In this document: positions 10,736-20,292 of the stretch, piece by piece | Layout of the letters: each line of letters opens with the position of its first letter | How positions within the stretch are numbered: position 1 is the first letter of the stretch | Assembly: GCF_036373705.1 (NCBI RefSeq) | Contig: NC_089851.1 | Location: 60,435,850-60,499,849, forward strand | Source of the DNA: Amia ocellicauda | Lineage: Eukaryota; Chordata; Actinopteri; Amiiformes; Amiidae | Length of the DNA: 64,000 nt | Reading direction: 5' to 3' | Notes under the pieces: model-generated | Told to the model about the DNA's origin: nothing | Seen by the model: only the letters and a program-made list of their open reading frames with translations | Databases searched by the model: none | Translations under genes and position numbers: made by a program

Positions 10736-11059
10736 CACAATGTTTCTCATGGAACTTTAGCATTCTAGTTATAAATAATATCATCATTATTATTATGCTT
10801 TTACTTTGTATTGCCTACAGGTCTTACACATACTAGTACAGACTGTTACCGAGGGTCTGGTGGAGAGAAAATGGCCACCTATTCCTTAAGAAAATCATAT
10901 TAATAAATATATTTTCACTTCAGACATTTGTGACATTGCTATATTTAAAACAATTTATACAAATAACAGAATTAAGATAAAACTGTGGTGCAGTTCCCCT
11001 TAAAGTTTAAGCAAAACTTATTTTAGCAAATACATTGTTTATTCATTACTTGAATCGCT
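10736..11059. other. AT-rich, nothing recognised
   Basis: No frame, RNA gene or repeat could be supported here. Confidence 0.4.
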
Positions 11060-11445
11060 TCACATTACATAAATAAATGAATAAATGTAGTAGTGTTGAC
11101 ATAAATAAATGTCCATTTGAACATGTATTTATGTATTAATGTATTGATTATTTTCACTGTAATTAAAATTTTAAACAAATTCACAGTGAAAATAATAAAT
11201 AAATGTTGAAATAAATAAATACATGTTCTAATAAATACATGGAGATTTATTTATTATTGTATTTAATTCAAAATCTGTTTATTTATCCATCTATTTATTT
11301 CCACATTAATTCATGTATTTATTATTTTCTCCATGTATTTATTTTTAATTTTGTCATGGATAGTATGGAGGATAATTTGTGCCAAAATGTAAAAAAAAAA
11401 CAACAAAAAAAAACAATGTATAAATAAATAAATAAATAAATATGT
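11060..11445. repeat. Nested inverted repeats of ATAAATA/TATTTAT type
   Basis: GAACATGTATTTATG...ATTATTTTCACTGT at about 11118-11161 is the imperfect inverse of CACAGTGAAAATAATAAAT...AAATACATGTTC at about 11183-11230. A second pair follows: AAATACATGGAGA near 11232 and TCTCCATGTATTTATT near 11329. The region ends in (AAAT)n at about 11421-11442. This fits a palindromic, A/T-rich MITE with tandem or nested arms. Confidence 0.55.
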
Positions 11446-12090
11446 AGATAGTAAAGACGTTAATTCCGTTCGGAACTTAAAATGGTGTCCAGACTGTTCC
11501 TATTGCACAGACCTCCTGATGTGCCTTGTCCTAATGGATAATTTCTGTAATGGATAATTTAATCGCTGGATCTAAAGAGTTGAACATAAGACAACATACG
11601 GACATACAGACATACTCGGTCAGGCGCAATAGTAAAAACTAATTGGAGCTATTTGCTCCTTAGTGATATACTTTGCTTTTCCAGCTGTAAATATATATAA
11701 CGCATACATCAGAAATCAACGTGATAACTATATGAAACACCAGGTATGCAACTAAATAAGCTTGAGAAGGTAAATGGAAAAATGGAGAGCAGCAGCAATC
11801 TAAAGCTACTTAAATGGTTAGATTGTGTTTTAAAGTACACAAAATTAAACTTAGAGAATAAAGTGTTTACTACTATATTATGATATTAGAAGTATTGATG
11901 GTACTACTAATGTAATTAAATTGATACATTTCAATCAAATAAGTGTAGTTGGTTTATTGAGATTGAAATGGCTTGTTCCTTAAAATATTAGACCACAAGA
12001 GGGGGAACTTGACCTTGAATACTCTACTTATCAAAACCTTTAAGCAACAATTGTTGTCAACATGTGTCTTCATCTGATTCATATTTTTAT
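11446..12090. other. No gene recognised
   Basis: Unassigned sequence with no supported frame. A short duplicated phrase TAATGGATAATTT appears at about 11533-11562. Confidence 0.4.
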
Positions 12091-13030
12091 GAGTCTAAAG
12101 CCATACATTTCTCGACTCCAAGCACCTGGAAGCCTCAAAAGTTGGGGGCCAAGCAACGAAGTTGCTGGAACCCTATTGTTATTGTTAGGATTATTATTTT
12201 TCAGCAGTATCTTTTCAAAAGCCTATAAAAACCAATGCTTGATGAAAACTCATGAAACTTCATACAGTGATAGATGGCTATGTAGTACTATGCCATATTC
12301 AATATGGAGGCCATATGTCACATGGTCTGGTGGCCATAGTGGCTTAAGTGACACATTTTGGAAAATATACAAAAATCTTCTTCTCCGAAACCGCAGACGG
12401 GACAGATGTGAAACTTGGTGTGTGATGTTATGTTATGGCCTAAATTCAGATTTGTTCAAAACAAGTCAATAAGTCATATGGTTTGGCAGCCATATTGGAT
12501 TGGCCAAGAATCTTCAAAGATCTTCATCTCCGAAATGGTTGGTCTGATTGATATGAAATTTTGTACACATGACCTTGGCTAGCTCCTCTATCAGATTTGT
12601 TCAAGGCAAGTTGATTGAGAAAACAAAATGGCCGCCATGAGCCAATCAAATTTCAGAGATGGTCAAGTTGCAAATAAATGCATATGGTGCAGTATGGAAC
12701 TATGTTAGAATGTATTGGACTGATTGTTACTTGACAGAATTGATCCCATAAGCAATGTGATGGTCACTGGTCATTATTATTATTATTATACTTATTTTTT
12801 CTTCTCTTCCACCAGAATATGTTCAAATGCCTATAACTTTTGAACCGCAGTCTAAAAAGTCACCAGACTTTGAATGGATGTAGGGGTCTATGGCATGGTC
12901 ACTAGATCGCAAAATGGCGGCATAATGTCACATGGTTTGGTAGCCATCTTGATTGTAGTCCAGGCAAAAAATTACAGTTTTCAAACATAGTTTTCTCAGG
13001 AACGGGAAAGATATTGTACATATTGCGCTT
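12091..13030. repeat. Degenerate interspersed repeat with internal duplications
   Basis: Several phrases recur within 900 bp: CATATGTCACATGGTCTGG / CATATGGTTTGGCAGCCAT / ATGTCACATGGTTTGGTAGC; CTTCTTCTCCGAAACCG / CTTCATCTCCGAAATGG; and GATTTGTTCAAAACAAG / GATTTGTTCAAGGCAAG. This indicates two to three diverged copies of a unit of about 170-400 bp, of a kind common in fish introns. The 136-codon frame through it has no recognisable domains and is regarded as chance. Confidence 0.5.
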
Positions 13031-13081
13031 ATGAGTAGTAATGATGGCACTTTATGTCAAAGTGTCAGGTGGCCCCACCCC

Positions 13082-13190
13082 TACCCAGAAGCCCCATGGG
13101 CTGGGAAGCCCCGCCTTACCCAGAAGCCCCACGGGCCAGGAAGCCCCTCCTTACCCAGAAGCCCCACGGGCCAGGAAGCCCCTCCTTACC
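13082..13190. repeat. 35-bp minisatellite, three copies
   Basis: CCCAGAAGCCCCA is repeated at 13084, 13119 and 13154, a 35-bp period. The full unit includes GGGCCAGGAAGCCCC and CCTTAC. The second and third copies are nearly identical and the first differs at a few bases. Proline-rich ORFs in three frames are by-products of the repeat. Confidence 0.9.
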
Positions 13191-13204
13191 CTGTACCCTT
13201 TGAT

Positions 13205-13345
13205 CCTCTCCAGTCAGCCAACTTGTTAGGATACAGGTTTTACCCTTTGACCCTCTCCTGTCAGCCATCTTGTTTGGATGACCGTAATCTTGTTAGGATG
13301 ACAGCCATCTTGTTTGGATGACCTCCATCTTGTTAGGATGACAGG
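13205..13345. repeat. ~20-bp minisatellite (CATCTTGTTNGGATGAC)
   Basis: A unit like CCATCTTGTTTGGATGAC is repeated four times at about 13263-13345, with alternating T or A at one position. More diverged copies precede it at 13215-13262, and a last decayed copy is at about 13343-13360. Confidence 0.8.
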
Positions 13346-13871
13346 CATTTTGGAAAGGGCACAGGTCATCTTGACAAGTGTTTACTGCCATCTCACCCTG
13401 ATGGTGTATGTGTGTGTGTGTGTAATGTTTAAGAGTTTAAACTTATTATTATTTGTGTTAGGTTATGTTTTATGATTAGGTTTGTTATGATAAGTTGTTA
13501 GCAAAATAAAATACATTAAAATAAAAAGAGAACAACAACATAAAGTTTTAATAAAAAAGTATTTTAAACTGTGTTTAGTGATGTGCGTGTGATGATTTTA
13601 GGTTATATATTTTATGATTATTTTTGGGGTGGTACAGTGTTGGAAAAATAAAAGAGAAAGAAAAGGTATAGACATTCAAAATATGAGACTCAGTAAAATA
13701 TATTTCAATGTCAATATTTTATTGTGACAGCTCTAAAAATGACAACAAGGCATCAAGTCAGATGTAGACAGTGAGATTAGATACTGACTCGGGTGACCAA
13801 TGATCCCGCTTCCCCAACACCTACAGCAGCCAGGAAGAAACAACTGAACTGTACTGCACTAGCTACTCCCT
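13346..13871. other. AT-rich, nothing recognised
   Basis: Contains a short GT run near 13410-13424 and AT-rich sequence. No gene is supported. It is the 3' flank of the minus-strand frame that ends at 13872. Confidence 0.4.
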
Positions 13872-14198
13872 CTACTTGTTTATTGGCCAGGGCAGTGACA
13901 CTATTCTGTCTAGCACAGTGTAGAAATTGGGTTTGGTCATGATAGGGATAGTATTTCCAAAAGAACTGTGCAGAACTTTTTGGACAGATGTAAAAGCAGA
14001 TTCACCAGGATGTGTCTCTTTATACAGCATTCTCTTGAGCACATTGGGGAGGGACGCCACTGTTTTTTCAACATCAGCAACTAGCGATTTCACATCAGAA
14101 TTACCAGTATCATACAAATCACCAAACTTGTGAGCTATTAGAGTGAGGATGACATCTTCAAACATAGATTCCTCAAACATATGCAAACATCTGAAAAA
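13872..14198 (-). CDS. Terminal-exon-like frame, unknown protein
   Basis: This open minus-strand frame of about 105 codons ends in a stop at 13872 and is protein-like throughout (FEDVILTLIAHKFGDLYD, then VASLPNVLKRMLYKETHPG). Immediately upstream on its strand is TATTTTTTCAG, a good splice acceptor, so it is better read as a last exon than as a free-standing ORF starting at the internal Met. A second exon-like piece lies about 90 bp further upstream. I do not recognise the family. It converges away from the polymerase relic, so it may be a host gene next to the Polinton, a gene captured by it, or an unrelated pseudogene. Coding confidence is moderate; function is unknown. Confidence 0.4.
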   Translation of the reverse strand, partial: FFRCLHMFEESMFEDVILTLIAHKFGDLYDTGNSDVKSLVADVEKTVASLPNVLKRMLYKETHPGESAFTSVQKVLHSSFGNTIPIMTKPNFYTVLDRIVSLPWPINK

Positions 14199-14279
14199 AT
14201 ATATGAATTAATATAATGTCTTATTGCACAGAAAAGCAGAGCAGGCACAAACAGTATTTTATTTATGTTTGTAAAACAC

Positions 14280-14418
14280 TTGATAAGCCTTGTTTTTTAT
14301 AACCTTCTCAACTATTTGCATTACTTTCTCATCCACACTTTCTAACAAGTCACTAAACCATCTTGAAGGTAGAGTGCATGTTTCAGAGAAAAGCACGCAG
14401 TAAGACAGCCCGCTACTG
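14280..14418 (-). CDS. Internal-exon-like frame, unknown protein
   Basis: Minus-strand reading after a clear acceptor (CTCTTTTTACAG, exon starting about 14418) gives SGLSYCVLFSETCTL and then WFSDLLESVDEKVMQIVEK. It stays open until a stop at 14259. A GT at about 14282 (CAAGTGTT) is a weak donor towards the exon at 14198, and the phases do not join cleanly with the nearest acceptor. Either another splice site is used or the gene has decayed. It probably belongs to the same gene as 13872-14198. No family was recognised. Confidence 0.3.
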
Positions 14419-14465
14419 TAAAAAGAGGTAAGCAGACAAATAGCACAGTTAACCCCACTCCGAGT

Positions 14466-14684
14466 GTGCATAAAGAGATAGACAGGTCAGGTGAACAAAT
14501 ACCCTGTACAGGCATTCAGACCTCTGATGATTCTAGGGCCCTGTTGTTTAGTAAAATATGTCACATTTGTTGGCAACTGGTAGAAGATTTACACACAGCT
14601 CATAGAAAAATACATGTTTTGACAAATGTGTTAAAACAAAAAGGGTATAACATCGAGTTTGCTGAATCGTCACACTGTGAGTGA
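14466..14684 (+). CDS. Small ORF upstream of the polymerase relic
   Basis: A 72-codon frame with a helical, His- and Cys-containing C-terminal half (LFSKICHICWQLVEDLHTA, VLTNVLKQKGYN). It lies on the same strand as, and just upstream of, the polymerase relic, so it could be a small gene or decayed N-terminal piece of the same element. It overlaps the extension of the minus-strand exon only at its edge. No family was recognised. Confidence 0.25.
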   Translation: MHKEIDRSGEQIPCTGIQTSDDSRALLFSKICHICWQLVEDLHTAHRKIHVLTNVLKQKGYNIEFAESSHCE

Positions 14685-14703
14685 AAACCGCAATTAACAA
14701 ATA

Positions 14704-14865
14704 ATGAAACAAGTAAGACACAAAGACACTCGGTCTGCACGTATCACGGCAGTACTGATAAAGAATATTAATGTAGCCAAAAGAATGCTGCGTAGGCTTA
14801 AATCTAGAATGGATGTGTCACAATTAGCAGGATCACAGACACCATTACAGCACAGTGGCGGTTGA
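14704..14865 (+). CDS. Small basic ORF just before the polymerase frame
   Basis: A 53-codon ORF from ATG 14704 to TGA 14863-14865. It is rich in Arg and Lys (AKRMLRRLKSRMD), with a predicted helical middle. Its stop overlaps the point where the acidic frame leading into the polymerase opens, so it may be the original N-terminus separated by a frameshift, or a separate small DNA-binding protein of the element. The sequence does not decide between these. Confidence 0.3.
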   Translation: MKQVRHKDTRSARITAVLIKNINVAKRMLRRLKSRMDVSQLAGSQTPLQHSGG

Positions 14866-15019
14866 TGACCACCCAGCAAACTTGGAAATTCAGGAATATA
14901 TTGATTTGATTGTGTCTGATGAATTAGCATTAGAAGCTGATAATAATAACCAACCAGACTTGGAAATTCAGGAATATATAGATTTGCACGTGTCTGATGG
15001 GTAAGCATTAGAAGCGAAT
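14864..15019 (+). repeat. 78-bp in-frame tandem duplication
   Basis: CTTGGAAATTCAGGAATATA begins at 14881 and again at 14959, exactly 78 bp or 26 codons apart. The copies encode an acidic LEIQEYIDL segment with a flanking Asn-rich linker. A TAA at 15002-15004 closes the second copy. Because the period is a multiple of three, it probably arose while the frame was coding. Confidence 0.8.
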
Positions 15020-18000
15020 AATAATGATAATCAGATTGGGGGTGGTGATGTAGCAATGTTAGAGGTGAATAATGAAAATGCTGAACAAATGGTTGAGTGT
15101 GGTGATGGCGGGGACCCGCCTCGGGTGTTTTTGGAGCGTATTCGTCACTATGACCGGGAACTTAACAGGTTCCGGGGAATGGAGTTTTATGAAGAATTCA
15201 GGTTTGTGAATCTGGATCTGGTAGAATCGTACTGGTGCTGTGCAAGGGCTGTTAAATGAAATATCACACAATGTGGGTCCTAATGATTTTGTACAGCTTA
15301 GACTGAGCTCGGGGTCATTAAATAATGCTTTCTGTTAGAGGAGGCAACATTTGGGGGAGCTGGATGAAACAGATTTCCTAGAGAGCATAGCTAATTTACT
15401 GCAAAGTCACACCGAAATCCTAATATGCAAGGTGGGGTACGGAGACGTATAAAAGGTATTTTGTTTTGCAAGATAATAGACAAGAAAAGGGCATGCCTCA
15501 CTGATTTCAAAAACCAAGGTAACAATTTATATTTTGCCGCCAGTGTGTACCGCCTGTGGAAAGGGAAAGAATGCACAGATGTTTGTTTTACTTCACAAAC
15601 AGCATTACTACGGGGTTTTAAACATCAGAACATTTATAGGTGTTAACTATTTCTGTGATTATTGCCACGCAGTATATGGGCATAAAAATAGTCACACGTG
15701 TCGGAATTTGTGCAGAGCGTGTTTAGACCCCCACTGTTTTGAGGTTAAAGAGACCATCACCAGATGCAATGTATGTAAAATATTCTGTAGAGGTGGTGTC
15801 TGTCTCAGGAGACACAAGGCTATAGCTGCCACCAAAGAGATTCAGTGTGTTCAACACTTTTACTGTACAGAGTGCCGGACTTTTCTCCCAATAATGCACA
15901 CTTGCGAAGAAAAGCTCTTTCCGCGCTGTAAAAGTGTTATCCAGACACCTGACAATCATGTATGCTACATGAGCGTAATAAACATCCCCAAACAATCGGA
16001 AAAATACATTTTCTTTGATTTTGAATGCATGCAAGAAACAGGACACACATCCCAAATTATGTTTATGCCTCACACATAAACAACAAACGCACATGGGAGT
16101 TTTATGGGGATTCTTGCTTATCTGACTTTGTGAAATGTTTCATTGACACGTGTTTTAAAAACTACACTTTTATTTCACACAATGGTAAAGGCTATGATAA
16201 CTACTTGGTCATTAGAGAGCTCATACGTGAAAAGGTTGCTACACACTTCATCACACAAGGAGGTAAAATTATGTGCATGACAGTGACCGCTCTGAACATC
16301 AGGTTCATTGATTCATTACATTTCTTGCCTCTGAAACTGAGCAATATGCCAAAAGCAATGGGGTTTGAGGGTGAGAAAGGCCATTTCCCCCACTTCTTTA
16401 ACACGGTCGCAAACCAAAATTATGTAGGACCCTTACCCGCTGAACAATTTTACGGGGTAGACTACATGATGGGTGCTGATAAAACACAGTTTCAGGAATG
16501 GTACGATGAGCACAAACTCGATGAATTGAAGCGGTATTGTAGACAGGACGTGGACATACTGAGACAAGCTTGTACTACATTTAGAAACGAGATCTTAAGT
16601 ATGACAGAGCAGATACGTCTGAAGTGTCCGTCTGACCCTGATTCAGACCTGATTAAAGTCAGTCTTGACCCGTTTCAGTACATCACATTAGCCTCTGTGT
16701 GTATGACCATGTACCGGTACATGTTTCTCAGACTGCAGACCATAGCATTAGTCCCGCACGACAATTATCACAACCAGAAAAAGCGGTTCTCGACCCCCGC
16801 TATTCAGTGGCTCATGTATACTGAACACACAGACAACATCAGTATACAACACGCACTAAAGCTGGGTGGTGAGCATAAATTTGGCCCGTACTATCTAGAT
16901 GGTTTTTGCAGTAATAAACGGTGTGTACACTGCTTTTGAGTACCATGGATGTTTTTTTCATGGTAGCGAAACCTGTTATAGCGAAAATGACGTTAACAGT
17001 GTGACCAAAACAACATTCGGCTGGCTATATCAAAAGACAATGTATAAAACCGAATTCTTAAAATTACAAGGGTTTGATGTTAAAGTGATGTGGGAACACA
17101 AATGGAAGACAATGCTGAATGAAGACCAGGATGTTAGGGCATTTATTTCCGAATCACAGTTACCAGCGCCTTTAGACCCCAGGGAGTCTCTATTCGGTGG
17201 GTGGACGAATGCAGTGACCCTGTATTATCAACCAAAACCTGGCTGGGAACTCCGTTACTATGATTTCACCAGTCTGTACCCGTTTGTAAATAAAACCAAA
17301 TTGTACCCCGTTGGTCACCCGGATATAATATGCGAGGGCTTTGAAGATTTACAAAATTACTTTGTGCTCGCAAAAGTCAAAGTTTACCCTCCTAGAAGGT
17401 TGTTTTTCCCTGTGCTACCGACCAGAGTTGGTAAAAAACTGTTCTTTACACTCTGTCGGACGTGCGCTGACACCCAGCAGGGCTCCCCCTGAACAAACAG
17501 CGACGAGCAGAGAGCGCTTACCGGTGTCTGGTGCACGCCAGAGCTGCTGTCTGCTGTAGATAAGGGTTACAGAATAGCAGAAATATACGAGATCTGGCAC
17601 TTTAAGCACTCGACCAACACGTTGTTTAGTGAATATATTAAAACGCATTTAAACGGCAAACAAGAAGCTTCAGGCTACCCCCAGTGGTGCAAAAATGACA
17701 CAGACCGTGAACACTACATCAGAGAGTATCATGACAGAGAGGGGGTACACTTGGACCATTACAACATTACTAAGAATCCGGCCAAAAGACAGATTTCAAA
17801 ACTGTTTTTGAATTCTTTATGGGGAAAATTTGGACAACGACCAGATTTACAAAACACCAGTATTGTGAGAGACCCCAACGAATTATTTAAATACGTGTTT
17901 GCCCCATACCACGAGGTCTCGTCTTGTGATTTTATTGACGATGACGATGATTTTATGTGCCTGTGTCACCTGGAAACGGGGAAAAGAGCACTACACACAG

Positions 18001-18462
18001 CTTTCAAATGTAAATATTTGTATTGCCAGTTTCACCACCGCCTATGCTAGGTTAGAACTGTACTCTCTTCTGGATTCATTACAAGGTCGTTGTTTGTATT
18101 ATGACACTGATTCAATCATTTATGTAAGCAGGCCAGGACAGTGGGACCCCAAGTTAGGAGATTATCTGGGTCAATTGACAAGTGAGCTGCCTCCGGATCA
18201 GCACATTACAGAGTTTGTTGCAACAGGACCTAAATCCTATGGATATAAGCTCTCAGGAGGGAAAGCCTGTATCAAGGTAAAGGGTATCACATTAAACGTG
18301 GCTAATAGTGAGAAAATTAATTTCGATAGCCGAAAAGATTTGATACTTGACTATGCGGATAAGTAGGCTGGTGCAAATGGTGAAATAAAAGATATTGCAC
18401 TGCGGCAACCGGGGATAGTAAGTGTTAAACGTGACTGGCACTTTGAGATGAGAATACTGTAA
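14864..18462 (+). pseudogene. polB: Protein-primed family B DNA polymerase (Polinton/adintovirus type), decayed
   Basis: This family replicates linear DNA from a protein primer in Polinton/Maverick elements and adintoviruses. In order it shows: an acidic repeat region; a conserved segment at about 15130-15250; a Cys/His-rich domain (about 15650-15950, several CxxC pairs); Exo I FFDFECMQ (16011); Exo II HNGKGYDNYL (about 16177); Exo III YCRQDVDIL (about 16534); FEYHGCFFHG (about 16930); palm motif A YYDFTSLYP (about 17255); motif B KLFLNSLWGKFG (about 17800); and motif C YYDTDSIIYV (about 18097). The span of about 1200 codons suits the family. Breaks: stops at 15002, 15336, 17490 and 18364, and frame changes near 15249, 15420, 15550, 16050, 16905 and 17990. 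All catalytic acidic residues of these motifs remain. No active protein can be made from this copy. Family assignment is firm. Polinton versus adintovirus cannot be decided without the integrase or capsid genes. Confidence 0.9.
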
Positions 18463-18505
18463 AAGACCGAGAGATAAATTACAGATTACAACGTTAGCTC
18501 GACAG

Positions 18506-18682
18506 ATGTATCCAGGCAAATCTCAATATTTTTTGGAAGCTTTTGAAGATGCCACCAAGAAGTATTTTGGATACTTATTTGTCGATGTCATGTCAAAGAC
18601 CCCTGATGAATACCGTTTAAGGACGGGTCTTTTCCCCCCTGACATCCCGGTGGTTTATGTGTTTAAAAAACAAAGAAAGTAA
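18506..18682 (+). CDS. Short ORF after polymerase, probable Polinton protein fragment
   Basis: A 58-codon frame from ATG 18506 to TAA 18680-18682. It reads FEDATKKYFGYLFVDVMS and then a RLRTGLFPPD segment before a Lys-rich end. The frame stays open upstream to about 18460, so it may be the remaining C-terminal part of a longer protein. It lies between polymerase and the small basic protein gene, on the same strand. I recall similar short tails next to polymerase in animal Polintons, but I cannot name a function. Confidence 0.4.
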   Translation: MYPGKSQYFLEAFEDATKKYFGYLFVDVMSKTPDEYRLRTGLFPPDIPVVYVFKKQRK

Positions 18683-18739
18683 AAGCCGCTGGTTTTCCAG
18701 CGTTGAGCACATTTGCTGTCTGTGACTCTGGCTGTCAGT

Positions 18740-19061
18740 ATGTCACTGCGTATGAAGAGAAAACTGGCTCTCCTGCAGCTGCTGGTTAAAGCCAAGCCGC
18801 AACAAGGCCATTCTGTGCGCCGCTGGAAGCGACCTGGTACAGGCCGTGTCAGAAATCACTCTAAATACACTGAAAGGAAACATCCGCTTGAGCGCTAAAC
18901 AATTTCAGAAACTCAAGAAAAGTGGCCACATTATAAAAACACTTAGTAAAAAGACAGTGTCTGTTAAGAGAAAGAGAAATCTATTGAATCAGTCTGGGGG
19001 GTTTATCGGTAATTTGCTAAGTATTGCCATTCCCCTCATTACCGGCTTACTGACCAGATGA
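18740..19061 (+). pseudogene. Small basic protein with hydrophobic C-terminus, frameshifted
   Basis: The N-terminal part reads from ATG 18740 in one frame (MSLRMKRKLALLQLLVKAKP). The rest reads in another frame, open from about 18753 to the TGA at 19059-19061, so a frameshift lies between about 18790 and 18840. The protein would be about 105 residues: Lys/Arg-rich helical start, a KGNIRLSAKQFQKLKK segment, a KRKR patch, then GGFIGNLLSIAIPLI. This architecture matches a small conserved protein found beside the capsid genes in Polintons and adintoviruses, sometimes compared with the adenovirus core/membrane-active peptides. That comparison is inference from layout. The stop overlaps the next start as ATGA. 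Confidence 0.6.
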
Positions 19062-19801
19062 AAATGCAATTCACTGAGAAAATGTATCTAGTACCTCAGA
19101 AACAGATGGGCCAAATTAAAGAGGACTTTCCAGTTGAACATGACATCAGAAAAATAGCCACATATAAATTGGATGGTGAAATGAAAGATATTCTGCAAAG
19201 CTCTCAATTGGGTGAATATGACAAAGCGCTGCAGAGGTACTTGGCCCTGACGCGGCAGGCAGAATCTGAAAAAGCCACTTTGACTTTGCAGATGCCTGAC
19301 ACCGATACCCCGGCCGAAAAACCGCACACAGAGCCTGTTTTCGATTATATTTTAGACGCTATCCCACAAAAGCAAAATAAAAATGCCGAAATGGTGTCCA
19401 ACAATTCTATAGCTAGCTGGAATGAGAATGGGGAATTTGTGTACAAGGGGGGCCCTGTTCGTGGGTCTCATGTGATTGATCTGGTTAGGGCTGTCACACA
19501 GCCGCACACGCTGGCCACAGGAAGAGCCCCCAAAGGCTGGGGCAGTTTTATGATGGCGATGGCGGAGATTAACATCCCCGGTTCGGTACTGTCTAACAGA
19601 ATAAACAGGGAGGTGTTGGAGAAACTGAAAACAACACCTACTAGAGACAGTTCTATGTCTATACAGAGAAATCCTATTTCTCCTGAACCAGACTTTGATA
19701 TTCCGATGGAGGGGGCGGCTGCCCCACCCGAAACACCACAAAGAGACCAACCAGCTAAAAAGCATCGGCTGTTTGGGAAATTACCATGGCTGTCTCAGTA
19801 A
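19058..19801 (+). CDS. Conserved Polinton-type protein, 247 residues, intact
   Basis: An uninterrupted 247-codon ORF with its ATG at 19058 overlapping the previous stop (ATGA). A second Met two codons in is an alternative start. An N-terminal acidic/basic helical region (about 20-80) is followed by a Pro/Asp-rich linker. A core at about 125-150 has SWNENGEFVYKGGPVRGSHV and then IDLVRAV, followed by GWGSFMMAM. A Pro-rich, then Lys-rich tail ends the protein. The core pattern GE-x-VYKG-x-P-x-x-GS-x-x-x-DLV is one I associate with a conserved, uncharacterised protein encoded near the capsid genes in animal Polintons. A role in the virion is inferred only. There is no signal peptide or membrane segment. 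It stands out because every neighbour is broken. Confidence 0.75.
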   Translation: MKMQFTEKMYLVPQKQMGQIKEDFPVEHDIRKIATYKLDGEMKDILQSSQLGEYDKALQRYLALTRQAESEKATLTLQMPDTDTPAEKPHTEPVFDYILDAIPQKQNKNAEMVSNNSIASWNENGEFVYKGGPVRGSHVIDLVRAVTQPHTLATGRAPKGWGSFMMAMAEINIPGSVLSNRINREVLEKLKTTPTRDSSMSIQRNPISPEPDFDIPMEGAAAPPETPQRDQPAKKHRLFGKLPWLSQ

Positions 19802-19934
19802 AGCGGGTCCTCATGGTTTTATTTTTTGTATTATTATTTTGGTTGTTGTTTGTTTATATATAGGCTATAGAAATACATACATTAATGTTATCTGTAAAAT
19901 GTTAAATCCTTGTGTGATTCTGATAATAAAAAAT

Positions 19935-19984
<50 letters not shown>

Positions 19985-20292
19985 GTGTTTGTATGTCAAA
20001 GAACATTATCAGTGGTGTTTCACTGTTTTAGTTTATTTGGTTTTTGTGTGTGCTGAATAAAAAATGTAACGCGTGATAAACAATGGTGTTTGTATGTATG
20101 GATTTATTAACTACATATAAACATAATTCATGTGTATATAATATTTTATTATCAGGTTAGCAGGCGTTACATATATGAGAATGCCACATCAATAGGCTTA
20201 AACGCACACACACAAACATACACACAAGCATTATTCTATCATTCTATAGTGTCTATAGTGTTATTCATACACTGTTCTAACATTGTTTATTT
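19802..20292. other. Element 3' flank up to the satellite
   Basis: AT-rich sequence with AATAAA signals at about 19925 and 20055, either of which could serve the preceding genes. No further gene of the element is seen. No terminal inverted repeat matching the region before 14.4 kb was found. Sequence changes to satellite at about 20293. Confidence 0.5.
19935..19984. repeat. (ATT)n microsatellite
   Basis: About 16 uninterrupted ATT/TTA units. The Leu-rich ORF crossing it is a by-product. Confidence 0.95.

Noticed and set aside
12062-12472. 136-codon plus-strand ORF
   Set aside because: It crosses a degenerate interspersed repeat whose phrases recur in other frames nearby. No domain was recognised.
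13031-13321. Proline-rich ORFs of 62 and 96 codons
   Set aside because: They are produced by the 35-bp and ~20-bp minisatellites, open in several frames.
15723-16404. Minus-strand ORFs inside the polymerase region
   Set aside because: They are antisense to the motif-bearing polymerase frames and show no domains.
13400-20292. Polinton terminal inverted repeats or integrase
   Set aside because: No inverted pair flanking the element genes and no integrase-type DDE frame could be found by eye.
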